This document shows positions 44,370 through 52,713 of a stretch of 64,000 nt of DNA, piece after piece; the first letter of the stretch is position 1; each line of letters begins with the position of its first letter. Origin of the DNA: Stackebrandtia endophytica (GTDB lineage: Bacteria; Actinomycetota; Actinomycetes; Mycobacteriales; Micromonosporaceae); the NCBI RefSeq assembly GCF_006716355.1, contig NZ_VFOW01000001.1:2976001-3040000 (forward strand). Direction: 5' to 3'. The position numbers and the translations under genes are program-made. The notes under the pieces were generated by a model. That model saw nothing but the letters and a program-made list of their open reading frames with translations, did no database searches and was not told where the DNA came from.

Positions 44370-44384
44370 GACCCGAACCCGACC

Positions 44385-44423
44385 AAACGGCGGAGCCCTC
44401 CCCATCGGAGCGCTCCGCCGTTT
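44385..44423 (+). terminator. Terminator-like hairpin between jag and rsmG
   Basis: AAACGGCGGAGC (44385-44396) pairs perfectly with GCTCCGCCGTTT (44412-44423) and TTT is at the 3' edge. It lies after the jag stop and argues against a jag-rsmG translational overlap. Confidence 0.7.
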
Positions 44424-44539
44424 CAGGTTCCGCGCCGGTGCCCGCGGCGCGGACGAACTCCTCGGCTGGCGACCGTCAGCCCGAGAAGCCCCGTGCATCA
44501 GCACAACGAACCGAGCCACGACAGGTAGGAGACGCCGGA

Positions 44540-45361
44540 ATGAACCGCGAGTCGGATTCAGCGGGAATCGAGGAAGGCGCACTCCGCGATGAGAACGGGG
44601 TGGGTTCCGAGGAGTCGAGGGAGCGGGGCGACTCGGTGGCCTCCGACGTCTCGTCGGATGGACGTGCTTCGACTGACGATTCCTCGGCTTCGGCGCCGGG
44701 CTCCCCGCAGGAGGCGGTCGAGGAGACTGCTTCATTCGAGCTCCCCGATGTTTCACGTGGAACGGCCCAGCAGGTGTTCGGGGAGGCGCTGCCGATCGCG
44801 GAGAAGTACGCCGCACTGCTGGCCGGCGACGGCGTCGTCAGGGGGTTGATCGGACCCCGGGAGGTGCCGCGGCTGTGGGAACGCCATCTGCTGAACTGCG
44901 CCGTCCTCGCCGAGTTGGTTCCGAATGACGCCGATGTACTCGACATCGGTTCTGGTGCTGGACTGCCCGGGATTCCGTTGGCTATCGCGAGACCCGACCT
45001 CTGGGTCACCTTGGTCGAGCCGATGGAACGACGCACCACCTTTCTCGAGGAGGCGGTGGAACAGCTCGGTTTGACGAACGTCGAGGTGTTGCAGGCGCGA
45101 GCCGAGGGGGTGTCCCCGAAGGGTAAGGCCGATGTCGTCACATCTCGGGCGGTGGCACCGCTGGGGAAACTGGCGAACTGGTGTCTGCCCCTGGTGCGAC
45201 GTGGCGGCGAGATGCTCGCAATCAAGGGCGCGTCCGCTCCGGCCGAGATCGAGAAGTTCTTGGCGGAGAAGCCGAGCCGAGCGAAGAACCGCCCCGAGAT
45301 CGTCGAGTGCGGACGGGACCTGTTGGAGACCCCCACCACCGTGATCCGGCTGGTGAAGTAG
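44540..45361 (+). CDS. rsmG: 16S rRNA (guanine527-N7) methyltransferase RsmG
   Basis: 273 residues with this start. The Rossmann fold begins with VLDIGSGAGLPGIPLAIARPDLWVTLVEP, the SAM-binding motif. RRTTFLEEAVEQLGL and VTSRAVAPLGKLANWCLPLV follow, as in GidB/RsmG. The first 65 residues are acidic, Ser-rich and disordered, and a parS-like site is encoded as DVSRGT. The ATG at 44540 has GGAG 9 nt upstream and is chosen over a GTG at 44366 because that one would run through the hairpin. It modifies G527 of 16S rRNA; loss gives streptomycin resistance in other bacteria. Confidence 0.9.
   Translation: MNRESDSAGIEEGALRDENGVGSEESRERGDSVASDVSSDGRASTDDSSASAPGSPQEAVEETASFELPDVSRGTAQQVFGEALPIAEKYAALLAGDGVVRGLIGPREVPRLWERHLLNCAVLAELVPNDADVLDIGSGAGLPGIPLAIARPDLWVTLVEPMERRTTFLEEAVEQLGLTNVEVLQARAEGVSPKGKADVVTSRAVAPLGKLANWCLPLVRRGGEMLAIKGASAPAEIEKFLAEKPSRAKNRPEIVECGRDLLETPTTVIRLVK
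44749..44764. other. parS-like site in rsmG
   Basis: TGTTTCACGTGGAACG, one central-half mismatch from the consensus plus the last base. Confidence 0.65.
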
Positions 45362-45684
45362 CGGGTCTGCGGGATCGGGTCTGCGGGATCGGGTGCGCGG
45401 AAGCGAGGTTCCGACCGCGCGGGCGGGCCTGCTTCACTCGGTTGCGATCGATCGGTTCGGTGTGCCCTCGGGGTCTCGGTTCGCTGCGCGACCCGATCGC
45501 GTTTCGCCTCGCGGGGAATGATTCAGCCCGGGGATCCGGAGAGATTGTTCGGCTCATCCGGGGTGGGTCCTGTCCTGCCGATTCGGGGTACGTCAGCTGA
45601 TCTGAGACGGGGGTCCTCCAACCTCCACCCCATACTTCGAGCGTAAACCGGTTTTGCTGAATGGGACCTTAAGCCGCCTGAAGC

Positions 45685-45712
45685 CTGTGGATAGCCGGGT
45701 GGTTGTGGATAA
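45685..45712. promoter_or_regulatory. Stray DnaA boxes outside oriC
   Basis: CTGTGGATA (45685-45693) and TTGTGGATAA (45703-45712) lie next to the octamer array, about 5.8 kb from the main cluster. Confidence 0.5.
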
Positions 45713-45720
45713 CTTCTCCG

Positions 45721-45800
45721 GTCGGTGGGTCGGTGGGTCGGTGGGTCGGTGGGTCGGTGGGTCGGTGGGTCGGTGGGTCGGTGGGTCGGTGGGTCGGTGG
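45721..45800. repeat. Ten perfect copies of an 8-bp tandem repeat
   Basis: GTCGGTGG is repeated ten times without error. Regular runs of three G on the + strand could allow a G-quadruplex. Copy number is likely variable between strains (inference). Confidence 0.95.
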
Positions 45801-46414
45801 GCTGTGTCGCAGTCGGAAGTGATTGATCGTGGTCGACTGGCTTCGCCGGACGGATCGACGGGATCAGCGGTGTGGCGAGTGGTTGCGACGTCGACGCGGT
45901 GGCGCCGACGACTCGCGGCTCGCCCGCTGGGTGACGCCGTTCGTCGGCTTCGTTCCTTAGCTTGCCCGGACAGCTGATGTCGACATGGGTTTGCAACACA
46001 GGTCTGCGGCCCAGCTGAGTTTTGACACGGGTTGCCCTGACATGGCTTCCCTCCGGCGCCGGCTTGAATCGCGCAGCACCGATCCGAAGCAACCGACGTA
46101 CCGACACAGCGGAGACGACCGGCGCATCCGGCTTTCCGGCTCGCCGCAGGACAACCACTTCCACTCCACCTGGCACCGGAGAACGCCGTCCCGTCCGATC
46201 CCTGGAGGATCCGATGGCGTCACCACGGGGACGGGCTCCGAAGTCTTCTGCGCCGATCGGCCTGATCTCGGCCACCCACCCCGATATCCGATCCCGTCAT
46301 CCGGGGCCACCCCACTCGACCCCGCCTCTCCTCTGCTCCGACTCCGAGATGGGACAAGTGGGCCGTCCATCTCTCGGTCCCACGCTCAATCGGATGAGTT
46401 GAGACGGACACGCC

Positions 46415-46430
46415 CGTTTCACGTGAAACA
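46415..46430. other. parS site upstream of parA
   Basis: CGTTTCACGTGAAACA, differing from the consensus at the first base; intergenic. Confidence 0.85.
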
Positions 46431-46480
46431 TCTGGCTGGCTCGGTGTGGAATGGTGATCCAAGGATGCGCGCGGAGGGCA

Positions 46481-46511
46481 TTGCACATTACTCGCGGCTT
46501 AGCCGTAGTCT
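46481..46511 (+). promoter_or_regulatory. Promoter of parAB, leaderless
   Basis: TTGCAC (46481-46486), 19-bp spacer and TAGTCT (46506-46511). The parA GTG lies 6 nt later with no ribosome binding site. Confidence 0.5.
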
Positions 46512-46517
46512 TGCGGG

Positions 46518-47654
46518 GTGCGTGAGAAATGGGATGAAGGCGAAGTCAGCCGTGACCGTATCCGCGAGGTGCTCGACTCCGCGACACGGCCCGATTTAAG
46601 AGCCGAGCAGCTGGATGATGATTTGACTCACGGAGCTGAAATGCGATCTGATCACACTTGGGATGCCCAAGGTACGGTTTCGCGTGCGATCACGGCAGCG
46701 GGATACAGCGGTGATCCGCAGTTCCCGCATCAGCAGCCGAATGTTTCACGTGAAACATCACAGGACGAATGGCCGTCCCCGTGGGAGGATGACCTGCCCC
46801 TGGCGCGCGAAGCCCAGCGCGCCGTCAAGGTCCTGAATCCCGGTGGCGATGTCTCCATGCCGCGCCCGACTCGGCGGCGAGTCCTCGGCATCGCGAATCA
46901 GAAGGGCGGCGTGGGTAAGACGACCACCGCCGTGAACCTCGCGGTGGCATTGGCTTTGCACGGCAACCGCGTGATGGTCATCGATCTGGACCCGCAGGGA
47001 AATGCTTCCACCGGATTGGGTGTGGAGCATGGCTCGGGAACCCCGAGCATCTATGAAGCCCTCATCGAAGGCGTTCCGCTGGCCGAAGTGACCCAGGCGG
47101 TGGAGGGCATCCCGAATCTGGTGTGTGCCCCCGCCACGATCGACCTGGCCGGTGCGGAAGTCGAACTGGTATCGGTGGTCGCTCGGGAGAACCGGTTGCA
47201 GCGCGCCATCGCCGCTTATCCCCACCCGATCGATTACATCTTCATCGACTGCCCTCCGTCGCTGGGATTGTTGACGGTCAACGCGATGGTTGCCGCAGAA
47301 GAGGTTCTGATCCCGATCCAGTGCGAGTACTACGCGCTGGAGGGGTTGGGACAGTTGCTGCGGAACATCGAGCTCGTCAAGGTTCACCTGAACCCCCGGC
47401 TCAACGTGTCGACGATCCTGTTGACGATGTACGACAAGCGGACCAAACTCGCCGACCAGGTGGAGCAGGAGGTGCGTGGGCACTTCGGCGACACGGTCTT
47501 GAAGGCGGTCGTCCCTCGAAGTGTTCGCGTGTCCGAAGCCCCCGGATACGGCCAGTCGGTCATGACGTACGACCCCGGTTCTCGGGGTGCCACGAGTTAC
47601 TTTGAGGCGGCTGAGGAGATCGCGATGCGCGGTGCGCGGATGGGAGCGGCTTGA
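46518..47654 (+). CDS. parA: Chromosome partition ATPase ParA (Soj)
   Basis: 378 residues. The deviant Walker A, QKGGVGKTTT, is at 128-137 and the partner motif DLDPQGNASTGLG follows; DYIFIDCPPSLGLLTVNAM is Walker B. The first 118 residues are an atypically long, acidic, disordered extension that includes NVSRETS, which is the coding of a perfect parS site. ParA binds DNA with ATP and moves ParB-parS complexes. GTG start at 46518. The stop and the parB start overlap as TGATG. Confidence 0.95.
   Translation: MREKWDEGEVSRDRIREVLDSATRPDLRAEQLDDDLTHGAEMRSDHTWDAQGTVSRAITAAGYSGDPQFPHQQPNVSRETSQDEWPSPWEDDLPLAREAQRAVKVLNPGGDVSMPRPTRRRVLGIANQKGGVGKTTTAVNLAVALALHGNRVMVIDLDPQGNASTGLGVEHGSGTPSIYEALIEGVPLAEVTQAVEGIPNLVCAPATIDLAGAEVELVSVVARENRLQRAIAAYPHPIDYIFIDCPPSLGLLTVNAMVAAEEVLIPIQCEYYALEGLGQLLRNIELVKVHLNPRLNVSTILLTMYDKRTKLADQVEQEVRGHFGDTVLKAVVPRSVRVSEAPGYGQSVMTYDPGSRGATSYFEAAEEIAMRGARMGAA
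46742..46757. other. Perfect parS site inside parA
   Basis: TGTTTCACGTGAAACA, identical to the consensus; reads as NVSRET in ParA. Confidence 0.95.
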
Positions 47655-48712
47655 TGCGGAAGAAAGGTGGCTTGGGGAAGGGGCTGGCCGCCCTGATTCC
47701 GGCGTCTCCCACGACGACCGAGGAACCACCTGCGGGAGCCGAGGAGCCGGCACCATCGCCAACGGCGACTCCGGTTTCACGTGAAACATCGGCGGAGCAG
47801 GTTCCGGAACAACGGACGACCGACGAGGCTCGGACGGATGTTTCACGTGAAACGGATGAGGACCTGTTGCCGGTGCCCGGGGCGACGTTCCAACTCATCC
47901 CGCTCGATGCGATCCGAACCAACCCGAAGCAGCCACGCCAGGTCTTCGATGAGGACGGCCTGGAGGAGCTGAAGGTCTCGTTGACGGAGGTGGGGCTGCT
48001 TCAGCCGATCGCCGTCCGAAAGAACACCTCCGACGATGAGTTCGAGTTCGAACTGATCATGGGGGAGCGACGGACCCGCGCGGCGCGTGAACTCGGCTGG
48101 GATGCGATCCCGGCGATCGTGCGTGAGACCCGCGATGAAGATCTGCTTCGCGACGCCCTGCTGGAGAACATTCACCGGGTCCAGTTGAACCCGTTGGAGG
48201 AGGGCGCGGCGTACCAGCAGCTGCTCGACGAGTTCAATGTGACCCAAGAGGAGTTGTCGAAGCGAATCGGGCGCAGCCGTCCGCAGATCTCCAACACGAT
48301 TCGACTGTTGAGCCTGCCCGCCGCGGTTCAGCTGCGGGTGGCGGCGGGCGTTCTGTCCGCCGGGCACGCTCGCGCCATTCTCGGACTGCCCTCGACCGAT
48401 CGTCAGATCGAAGTCGCGAGTCGCATCGTCTCCGAGGGGCTGTCGGTTCGGGCCACTGAAGAGATCGTGGCGCTTGAGACCGGCGGCCGCAGCGGCAAGA
48501 GCAACGATGTTTCACGTGAAACCAAGAAGAAGGCGCCGAAGCTGTCGTCCCCTGGAGTCACGGATCTCGCGGATCGGTTGTCGGATCGATTCGATACTCG
48601 GGTCAAGGTCGCGCTCGGCCAGAAGAAGGGCAAGATCGTCATCGAGTTCGGCAGCGTCGCCGATTTGGAGCGCATCGCGAAGACGATGGGCTTGGAGACG
48701 CGTTCGAGCTGA
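47654..48712 (+). CDS. parB: Chromosome partition protein ParB (Spo0J)
   Basis: 352 residues. After MRKKGGLGKGLAALIP come a disordered acidic region (about 15-75) and the CTPase/ParB domain, with FQLIPLDAIRTNPKQPRQVFDE and LIMGERRTRAARELG (the GERR box). The helix-turn-helix region is EELSKRIGRSRPQISNTIRLL. The C-terminal dimer domain is at the end (IVIEFGSVADLERI). ParB clamps at parS and spreads. The gene carries three parS sites itself. ATG at 47654 overlaps the parA stop. Confidence 0.97.
   Translation: MRKKGGLGKGLAALIPASPTTTEEPPAGAEEPAPSPTATPVSRETSAEQVPEQRTTDEARTDVSRETDEDLLPVPGATFQLIPLDAIRTNPKQPRQVFDEDGLEELKVSLTEVGLLQPIAVRKNTSDDEFEFELIMGERRTRAARELGWDAIPAIVRETRDEDLLRDALLENIHRVQLNPLEEGAAYQQLLDEFNVTQEELSKRIGRSRPQISNTIRLLSLPAAVQLRVAAGVLSAGHARAILGLPSTDRQIEVASRIVSEGLSVRATEEIVALETGGRSGKSNDVSRETKKKAPKLSSPGVTDLADRLSDRFDTRVKVALGQKKGKIVIEFGSVADLERIAKTMGLETRSS
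47773..47788. other. parS site 1 in parB
   Basis: GGTTTCACGTGAAACA; reads PVSRET in ParB. Confidence 0.85.
47839..47854. other. parS site 2 in parB
   Basis: TGTTTCACGTGAAACG; reads DVSRET in ParB. Confidence 0.9.
48508..48523. other. parS site 3 in parB
   Basis: TGTTTCACGTGAAACC; reads DVSRET in ParB, in the linker before the C-terminal domain. Confidence 0.9.
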
Positions 48713-48733
48713 TTTCCCACGATTGACGCACCC

Positions 48734-48763
48734 GGCCTGATAGCGGATCTCCGCTGTCGGGCC
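48734..48763 (+). terminator. Terminator of parAB
   Basis: GGCCTGATAGCGGA pairs with TCCGCTGTCGGGCC (two G-U pairs), 22 bp after the parB stop. Confidence 0.75.
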
Positions 48764-49385
48764 AGTTGCCTTCTCGGGCCGGCGTTTCGGGTTCGCGAGC
48801 GTGATGAAGGATCACCGCGATGAGAGGTTGGCGGATGCTCCGGGACATCCTCGCACCACGCCATCGGATGGATGACCGCCTGGTGGTGCACCGCGGAATC
48901 CGGTCGACGGCACGATCGAATGCCCCGGCGACCGTGATCGTGGGGCGAGCGTGGTGTGTCTGATCGCATCCTCGATTCGTTCCGAAGGGACGGGTGGCCC
49001 GCGGGGACGTCGGACGACGGCGCAACGATGCGAGACCTGATCTGTGGCGCGATGCCGTCGAGGCCGGGAAACCGGTGAGGAGTCGGCCGTTCCCGCAGCA
49101 CGTTTGCCGGTGCGGTGGGCTTGGGGTCTGATCCACGATGCGGAGGGCGAGAGCATCGGTGGAAGGTGAGTGGGCGCAGCGGTGGTCGAACCCGGGATGA
49201 CCGCCATCAACACCCGGATTACCAGCCACCAGCCTTTAACGCCCGGCATGATCGTTGTCTATCAGCTTCGCCGCCGTCTGTGGGGGTGACACGCCGGACA
49301 GGATCACAGAAATATCGCCTCTGGGCTGCTCGCTCAGTGGGAAATCACCTGGCGATGCGAGTGATCTTCGGGCAAGGTTGGGGAC
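48764..49385. other. Intergenic region with nothing recognised
   Basis: About 620 bp between parB and the GNAT gene. No gene or RNA could be supported; frames on both strands have no family features. Confidence 0.4.
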
Positions 49386-49943
49386 GTGCATTCTGCTACT
49401 GCGGTCAGCCAGGCGCTGGCCGAACCAATGGAAGTGCTCGTCGATCCACCGGTGACCACCACCCTGGTCGACGAGCTCACCGCGTTGTGGGCCAAGGTCA
49501 CCAACGCCGGCGGGTCGGTGGGCTTCGTCGCGCCGGTGACCGAAGAAGGCGTACGACCGCACACCGTGGCGATTCTCGCGCGGGTCATCGACGGCAGCGA
49601 CACCTTGGTCGCCCTGACGAAAGGAGAGCAGATTGTCGCGTGGTGCGTTCTTGCCGCCAACGACTCTCCGCCGCGTCAGGGATGGCGGAATGTCAGGCAC
49701 GTACAGGTCGATCCCGACCGTCAGGGCGAAGGGCTCGGCGGACATCTGTTGCAGGCCGTCGAGGCGGTCTCCCGCGGTGTATTGGGACTGGAGGCGCTGA
49801 GCTTGAAGGTGCGTACCGGTACCGGCGCTGAGGAGTTCTACCGTCGGCACGGTTTCGTCGAGGTGGGGCGGTTGCCGGGTGCGGTCAAGGTCGCCGAGAA
49901 CGACTATCGTGATGACATCATCATGTGGCGCCGGTTGCGTTGA
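49386..49943 (+). CDS. GNAT-family N-acetyltransferase
   Basis: 185 residues. The C-terminal half has the acetyl-CoA motif RHVQVDPDRQGEGLGGHLLQAVEAV (Q-G-E-G-L-G), then LSLKVRTGTGAEEFYRRHGFVEVGRLPG, the usual GNAT ending. The first 45 residues are a helical extension. GTG start at 49386. The acyl acceptor is unknown. It has no close operon partner. Confidence 0.83.
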   Translation: MHSATAVSQALAEPMEVLVDPPVTTTLVDELTALWAKVTNAGGSVGFVAPVTEEGVRPHTVAILARVIDGSDTLVALTKGEQIVAWCVLAANDSPPRQGWRNVRHVQVDPDRQGEGLGGHLLQAVEAVSRGVLGLEALSLKVRTGTGAEEFYRRHGFVEVGRLPGAVKVAENDYRDDIIMWRRLR

Positions 49944-50004
49944 CGGACAACGAAAGTTGAACGTAGTGACTGTCGTCGATTGCCGATTGCGGTAACTTCT
50001 AGCT

Positions 50005-50553
50005 GTGGCAGGCAATCCCCGTTCTCAACACCTTCCTGATTTTGTAACCTGGCCGGCATTTCCGTTTGAGGGCGATTTGCGACTCAAGCCGATAGCGCCT
50101 CCATCCCCGAGCGAACCACCGCGACGGGGGGAGGAGCCCGGCGATTGCGCGTCATGCCGTACCGGCGACGACGACTACCTGTGGACGAACGACCGGTGGC
50201 GGGTGAAGACCCCGCCGAAGCCGTCCGGTCTGCCGGTGGTGGTGATCCTGGAGACCCGCGCACACTTGGATCTCGGTGACTTGTCCACGATGCACGCGGC
50301 GGAGCTGGGAGTACTCACGGTGCGGTTGGAGCGTGCCATCCGGTCACTGGACTCGGTGGCCAGGGTGCACGTGAACCGGTGGGGCGACGGGTCGGCGCAT
50401 CTGCAGCTGTGGTTCCTGGCGCGTCCCAAGGGGCACCTGCAGTTGCGCGGTCCGTTCATGACGATGTGGGACGACATTCTTCCCGCGACCGAAGAGTCTC
50501 AATGGCGCAGCGACCTCGAGTACATTCGAGCGTGGCTGGACGATACGACCTGA
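50005..50553 (+). CDS. HIT-superfamily-like protein with degenerate triad
   Basis: 182 residues. The motif CASCRTGDDDYLWTNDRWRV near residue 48 and the segment LPVVVILETRAHLDLGDLS match HIT/GalT-like nucleotide hydrolases, where CxxC can bind zinc. The catalytic H-x-H-x-H region here reads SAHLQLWFLARPKGH, so the middle His is Gln and the last is Trp. It may bind nucleotides without hydrolysis. GTG start lies 6 nt after TAACTT (49993-49998), so leaderless. Confidence 0.7.
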   Translation: MAGNPRSQHLPDFVTWPAFPFEGDLRLKPIAPPSPSEPPRRGEEPGDCASCRTGDDDYLWTNDRWRVKTPPKPSGLPVVVILETRAHLDLGDLSTMHAAELGVLTVRLERAIRSLDSVARVHVNRWGDGSAHLQLWFLARPKGHLQLRGPFMTMWDDILPATEESQWRSDLEYIRAWLDDTT

Positions 50554-50558
50554 TTGTC

Positions 50559-50603
50559 GACGTCTGATCGGGCACGGTAAAGCACCGTGCCCGATCAGAC
50601 GTC
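50559..50603. terminator. Terminator with perfect 20-bp stem
   Basis: 50559-50578 pairs without error with 50584-50603 around the loop AAAGC. It lies 6 bp after the stop of the HIT-like gene and before the VOC gene. Confidence 0.8.
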
Positions 50604-50624
50604 GCTTCTCGGAAAGGGTGTTCC

Positions 50625-51056
50625 ATGACGGTTCTCGATTCTCCGATTCCTCGATTTCACTTGGCGATGCCGGTGGACGATCTGGAGGCGGCACGTCGCT
50701 TCTACGGTGAGGTACTCGGGTTGGAACAGGGCAGAAGTTCCGACACCTGGATCGATTGGAACCTTCACGGCCATCAATTCGTTACCCACCTGGCTCCAGA
50801 ACGGCGGCAAGGTATCCACAATCCGGTGGACGGCCATGACGTTCCGGTGCCGCACTTCGGTTTGATCCTGACGATCCCTGCGTTCGAGGAGCTCGCGGAG
50901 CGGCTTCGCAACGCGGGCACGGAGTTCGTGATCGAGCCGTATGTTCGGTTCGAGGGGCAGCCGGGTGAACAGTGGACGATGTTCCTGCTCGACCCGGCTG
51001 GGAACGCCTTGGAGTTCAAGGCGTTCGGCGATGACGACCAGGTGTTCGCGGTCTGA
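50625..51056 (+). CDS. VOC family protein
   Basis: 143 residues. The first module has [26 protein letters not shown] and the second [30 protein letters not shown]. It ends with [17 protein letters not shown], where Glu is a metal ligand in related enzymes. An internal HGHQFVTH holds a possible His ligand. GGAAAGGG precedes the ATG. Substrate unknown. Confidence 0.85.
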   Translation: MTVLDSPIPRFHLAMPVDDLEAARRFYGEVLGLEQGRSSDTWIDWNLHGHQFVTHLAPERRQGIHNPVDGHDVPVPHFGLILTIPAFEELAERLRNAGTEFVIEPYVRFEGQPGEQWTMFLLDPAGNALEFKAFGDDDQVFAV

Positions 51057-51209
51057 GAGCCACCGTCGGGTTCAGGTGCGCCGGTCGACGCAACGATTCG
51101 ACAGTGTTGCCGTCGACGTCGGGGACGGCCGTTGTGGGACGGCGGAAGGTTGTGACGGCGGGGCATGAGTTCCTCATGCCGAGACGGTTCCAGCCGGTGA
51201 GGAGTGACA

Positions 51210-51710
51210 GTGGACGGTGTTGAGCGCATCCTGAGCCATGACTGCGGCGACCATGATCGTTTGGTGGAGTGGGTGGGCGCGTTGACCGACGAGACCGGGT
51301 TGTGGCGGTTGATGAGCGGTTACAACTGGAACGACGGCTTCGCGATCCCGTTGGCGGTCGTGCGTCATCCGCGGTGTGATCGAGGGTTGGCGTTGCGGAT
51401 GTATTGGGAGCTCGATGATGCGGCGCGGATTCATCACGGCGATGACCGAGACGGCCTCCGGGAGGCCTATTCGACGCTGGCCACCTATGAGCCCTCGGAG
51501 TTCGACCGCCTGGTGGAGTACTGCACCGTGTTGGTGCGTGGGTTGCGGGACGAGTCGTTCCCGGTGGGGCGAAACTCCTTCGACACCGGTTTCTTCGGTT
51601 TCGATGACCCGTCACTGACCGATCGGCGCCGGCGGTTGCGGATCGCTCGGACCGAGGCGGCTCGACGGGACCTAGAGGACGGGTTTCTTCGGCCTGTCAC
51701 CGCCGAGTAA
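51210..51710 (+). CDS. DUF4274-like hypothetical protein
   Basis: 166 residues, mostly helical and acidic. The segment LWRLMSGYNWNDGFAIPLAVVRHPRCDRGLALRMYWELDD resembles DUF4274, in which Asn-x-x-(D/N)-x-G and NPxCD-like turns recur. No membrane or signal sequences. The GTG at 51210 has AGGAG 6 nt upstream; a GTG at 51204 is also possible. Function unknown. Confidence 0.65.
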   Translation: MDGVERILSHDCGDHDRLVEWVGALTDETGLWRLMSGYNWNDGFAIPLAVVRHPRCDRGLALRMYWELDDAARIHHGDDRDGLREAYSTLATYEPSEFDRLVEYCTVLVRGLRDESFPVGRNSFDTGFFGFDDPSLTDRRRRLRIARTEAARRDLEDGFLRPVTAE

Positions 51711-51725
51711 GAGTGGAGAAACGAC

Positions 51726-51757
51726 GAACGCTCAAGCTTGGGAAAGCTTGAGCGTTC
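51726..51757. terminator. Bidirectional terminator between the DUF4274-like gene and tRNA-Phe
   Basis: 14-bp perfect stem (51726-51739 with 51744-51757) with the tetraloop GGGA. Confidence 0.85.
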
Positions 51758-51765
51758 ATCAACGG

Positions 51766-51839
51766 TGGCCAGGGCCGGGGTCGAACCGGCGACCTCTCAC
51801 TTTTCAGGCGAGCGCTCGTACCAACTGAGCTACCTGGCC
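51766..51839 (-). tRNA. tRNA-Phe (GAA anticodon)
   Basis: 74 nt. Acceptor GGCCAGG/CCTGGCC, anticodon loop CTGAAAA (anticodon GAA), T loop TTCGACC. CCA is not encoded. Confidence 0.95.
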
Positions 51840-51904
51840 GAGTATCGGCACTCGGCTACGTTACCGCATGGCCCGTTGGCTTCGCAGCCGGGATAGGCGG
51901 AGCC

Positions 51905-52615
51905 TCAATCGACACGGCTGAATCGGAACGTGTGGTAGCCGACGGGCCAGTCGTCGACGGTCTCGGTGAACTCGGCGATCGTTTCGCGGTGGTACCCGGC
52001 GGTTTCGGCCAGTTCCTTCAGGAAGTCGATGTCACCGGTGGAGCCGAAGAACACCAGTAGGCGGCCGCGATCCGTCAGGTGGTGCTCGGCCTGTCGGAAG
52101 AACCGTCGCAGGGTGCGGTAGTCGGCGTCGGCGGTGGCGGCCTCGGCGTGGTCGCGCGGGGTGAACCATCGAAACGGCGGATCGAAGACGATGAGGTCGA
52201 AGCGTCCGGTCACCCCGTCGAAGCAGTCACCGAGGCGAACCGTCACCCGGTCGCCGACCCGGTTGGTCTCGGCGTTGTCGCGGGCGGCCGCGACGGCGTC
52301 CGGGTTGATGTCGACGGCGAGTACCTCGGTGGCGGTGCGGGCCGCCAGGATCGCGTTGACACCGCTGCCGGTTCCCATGTCCAGGACCCGGTCGGCGGGG
52401 GTCACCTCCGCTAGGACGGCCTCGCCCATCAGGTGCGAAACCGGGGTGATCGGCAGGACGGTGGGCGGGATGGTGAGGCGGAGACCGAGGTAGTCGACGG
52501 TGATTTCGGTGCGGCCGTGGTTTCGGTTGAGCGCGTCGTGATGCCATCGCCGGATGCGTTCGGCGCGGTCGGCTGGCATGCGCGGCCGGTGCGGGGTTCG
52601 GTCACTCTCGGTCAT
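51905..52615 (-). CDS. SAM-dependent methyltransferase (RsmC/HemK-like)
   Basis: 236 residues. Motif I is DRVLDMGTGSGVNAILAA near 78, motif II VLAVDINPDAVAAARDNAE near 100 and motif IV IVFDPPFRWF near 145 (the NPPY-like amino-methyltransferase motif, here DPPF). The N-terminal 40 residues are basic. ATG at 52615 is favoured over 52621. It likely methylates an amino group on a protein, RNA or DNA base; the substrate is unknown. Confidence 0.8.
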   Translation of the reverse strand: MTESDRTPHRPRMPADRAERIRRWHHDALNRNHGRTEITVDYLGLRLTIPPTVLPITPVSHLMGEAVLAEVTPADRVLDMGTGSGVNAILAARTATEVLAVDINPDAVAAARDNAETNRVGDRVTVRLGDCFDGVTGRFDLIVFDPPFRWFTPRDHAEAATADADYRTLRRFFRQAEHHLTDRGRLLVFFGSTGDIDFLKELAETAGYHRETIAEFTETVDDWPVGYHTFRFSRVD

Positions 52616-52713
52616 GGCCACAGCTTAGGAGTCGGAACCGTTACCCGCCAACGGTTTTCAGTGTGCCGGCAGGGCGGTGATTGAGAGGGGCCAACCACCG
52701 CCCTGCCGGGGGT

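Larger units (their letters stand above)
45362..46517. other. 1.15-kb spacer between rsmG and parA
   Basis: No credible protein is encoded on either strand; long frames consist of repeat-derived Pro/Thr/His. It holds a tandem GGTCTGCGGGATCG pair (about 45364-45391), DnaA boxes (45685-45712), a 10-copy octamer array and a parS site (46415). In related genomes these genes are usually close together (family knowledge). Confidence 0.6.

Noticed and set aside
45721-45800. Possible CRISPR array
   Set aside because: Units are 8 bp with no spacers and no cas genes nearby; it is a simple tandem repeat.
45523-46275. 250-codon minus frame with PPTHRPTD repeats
   Set aside because: Made by the octamer array, whose period of 8 gives repeats in every frame; flanks are not protein-like.
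46758-47846. 362-codon frame opposite parA
   Set aside because: Shadow of parA; no independent support.
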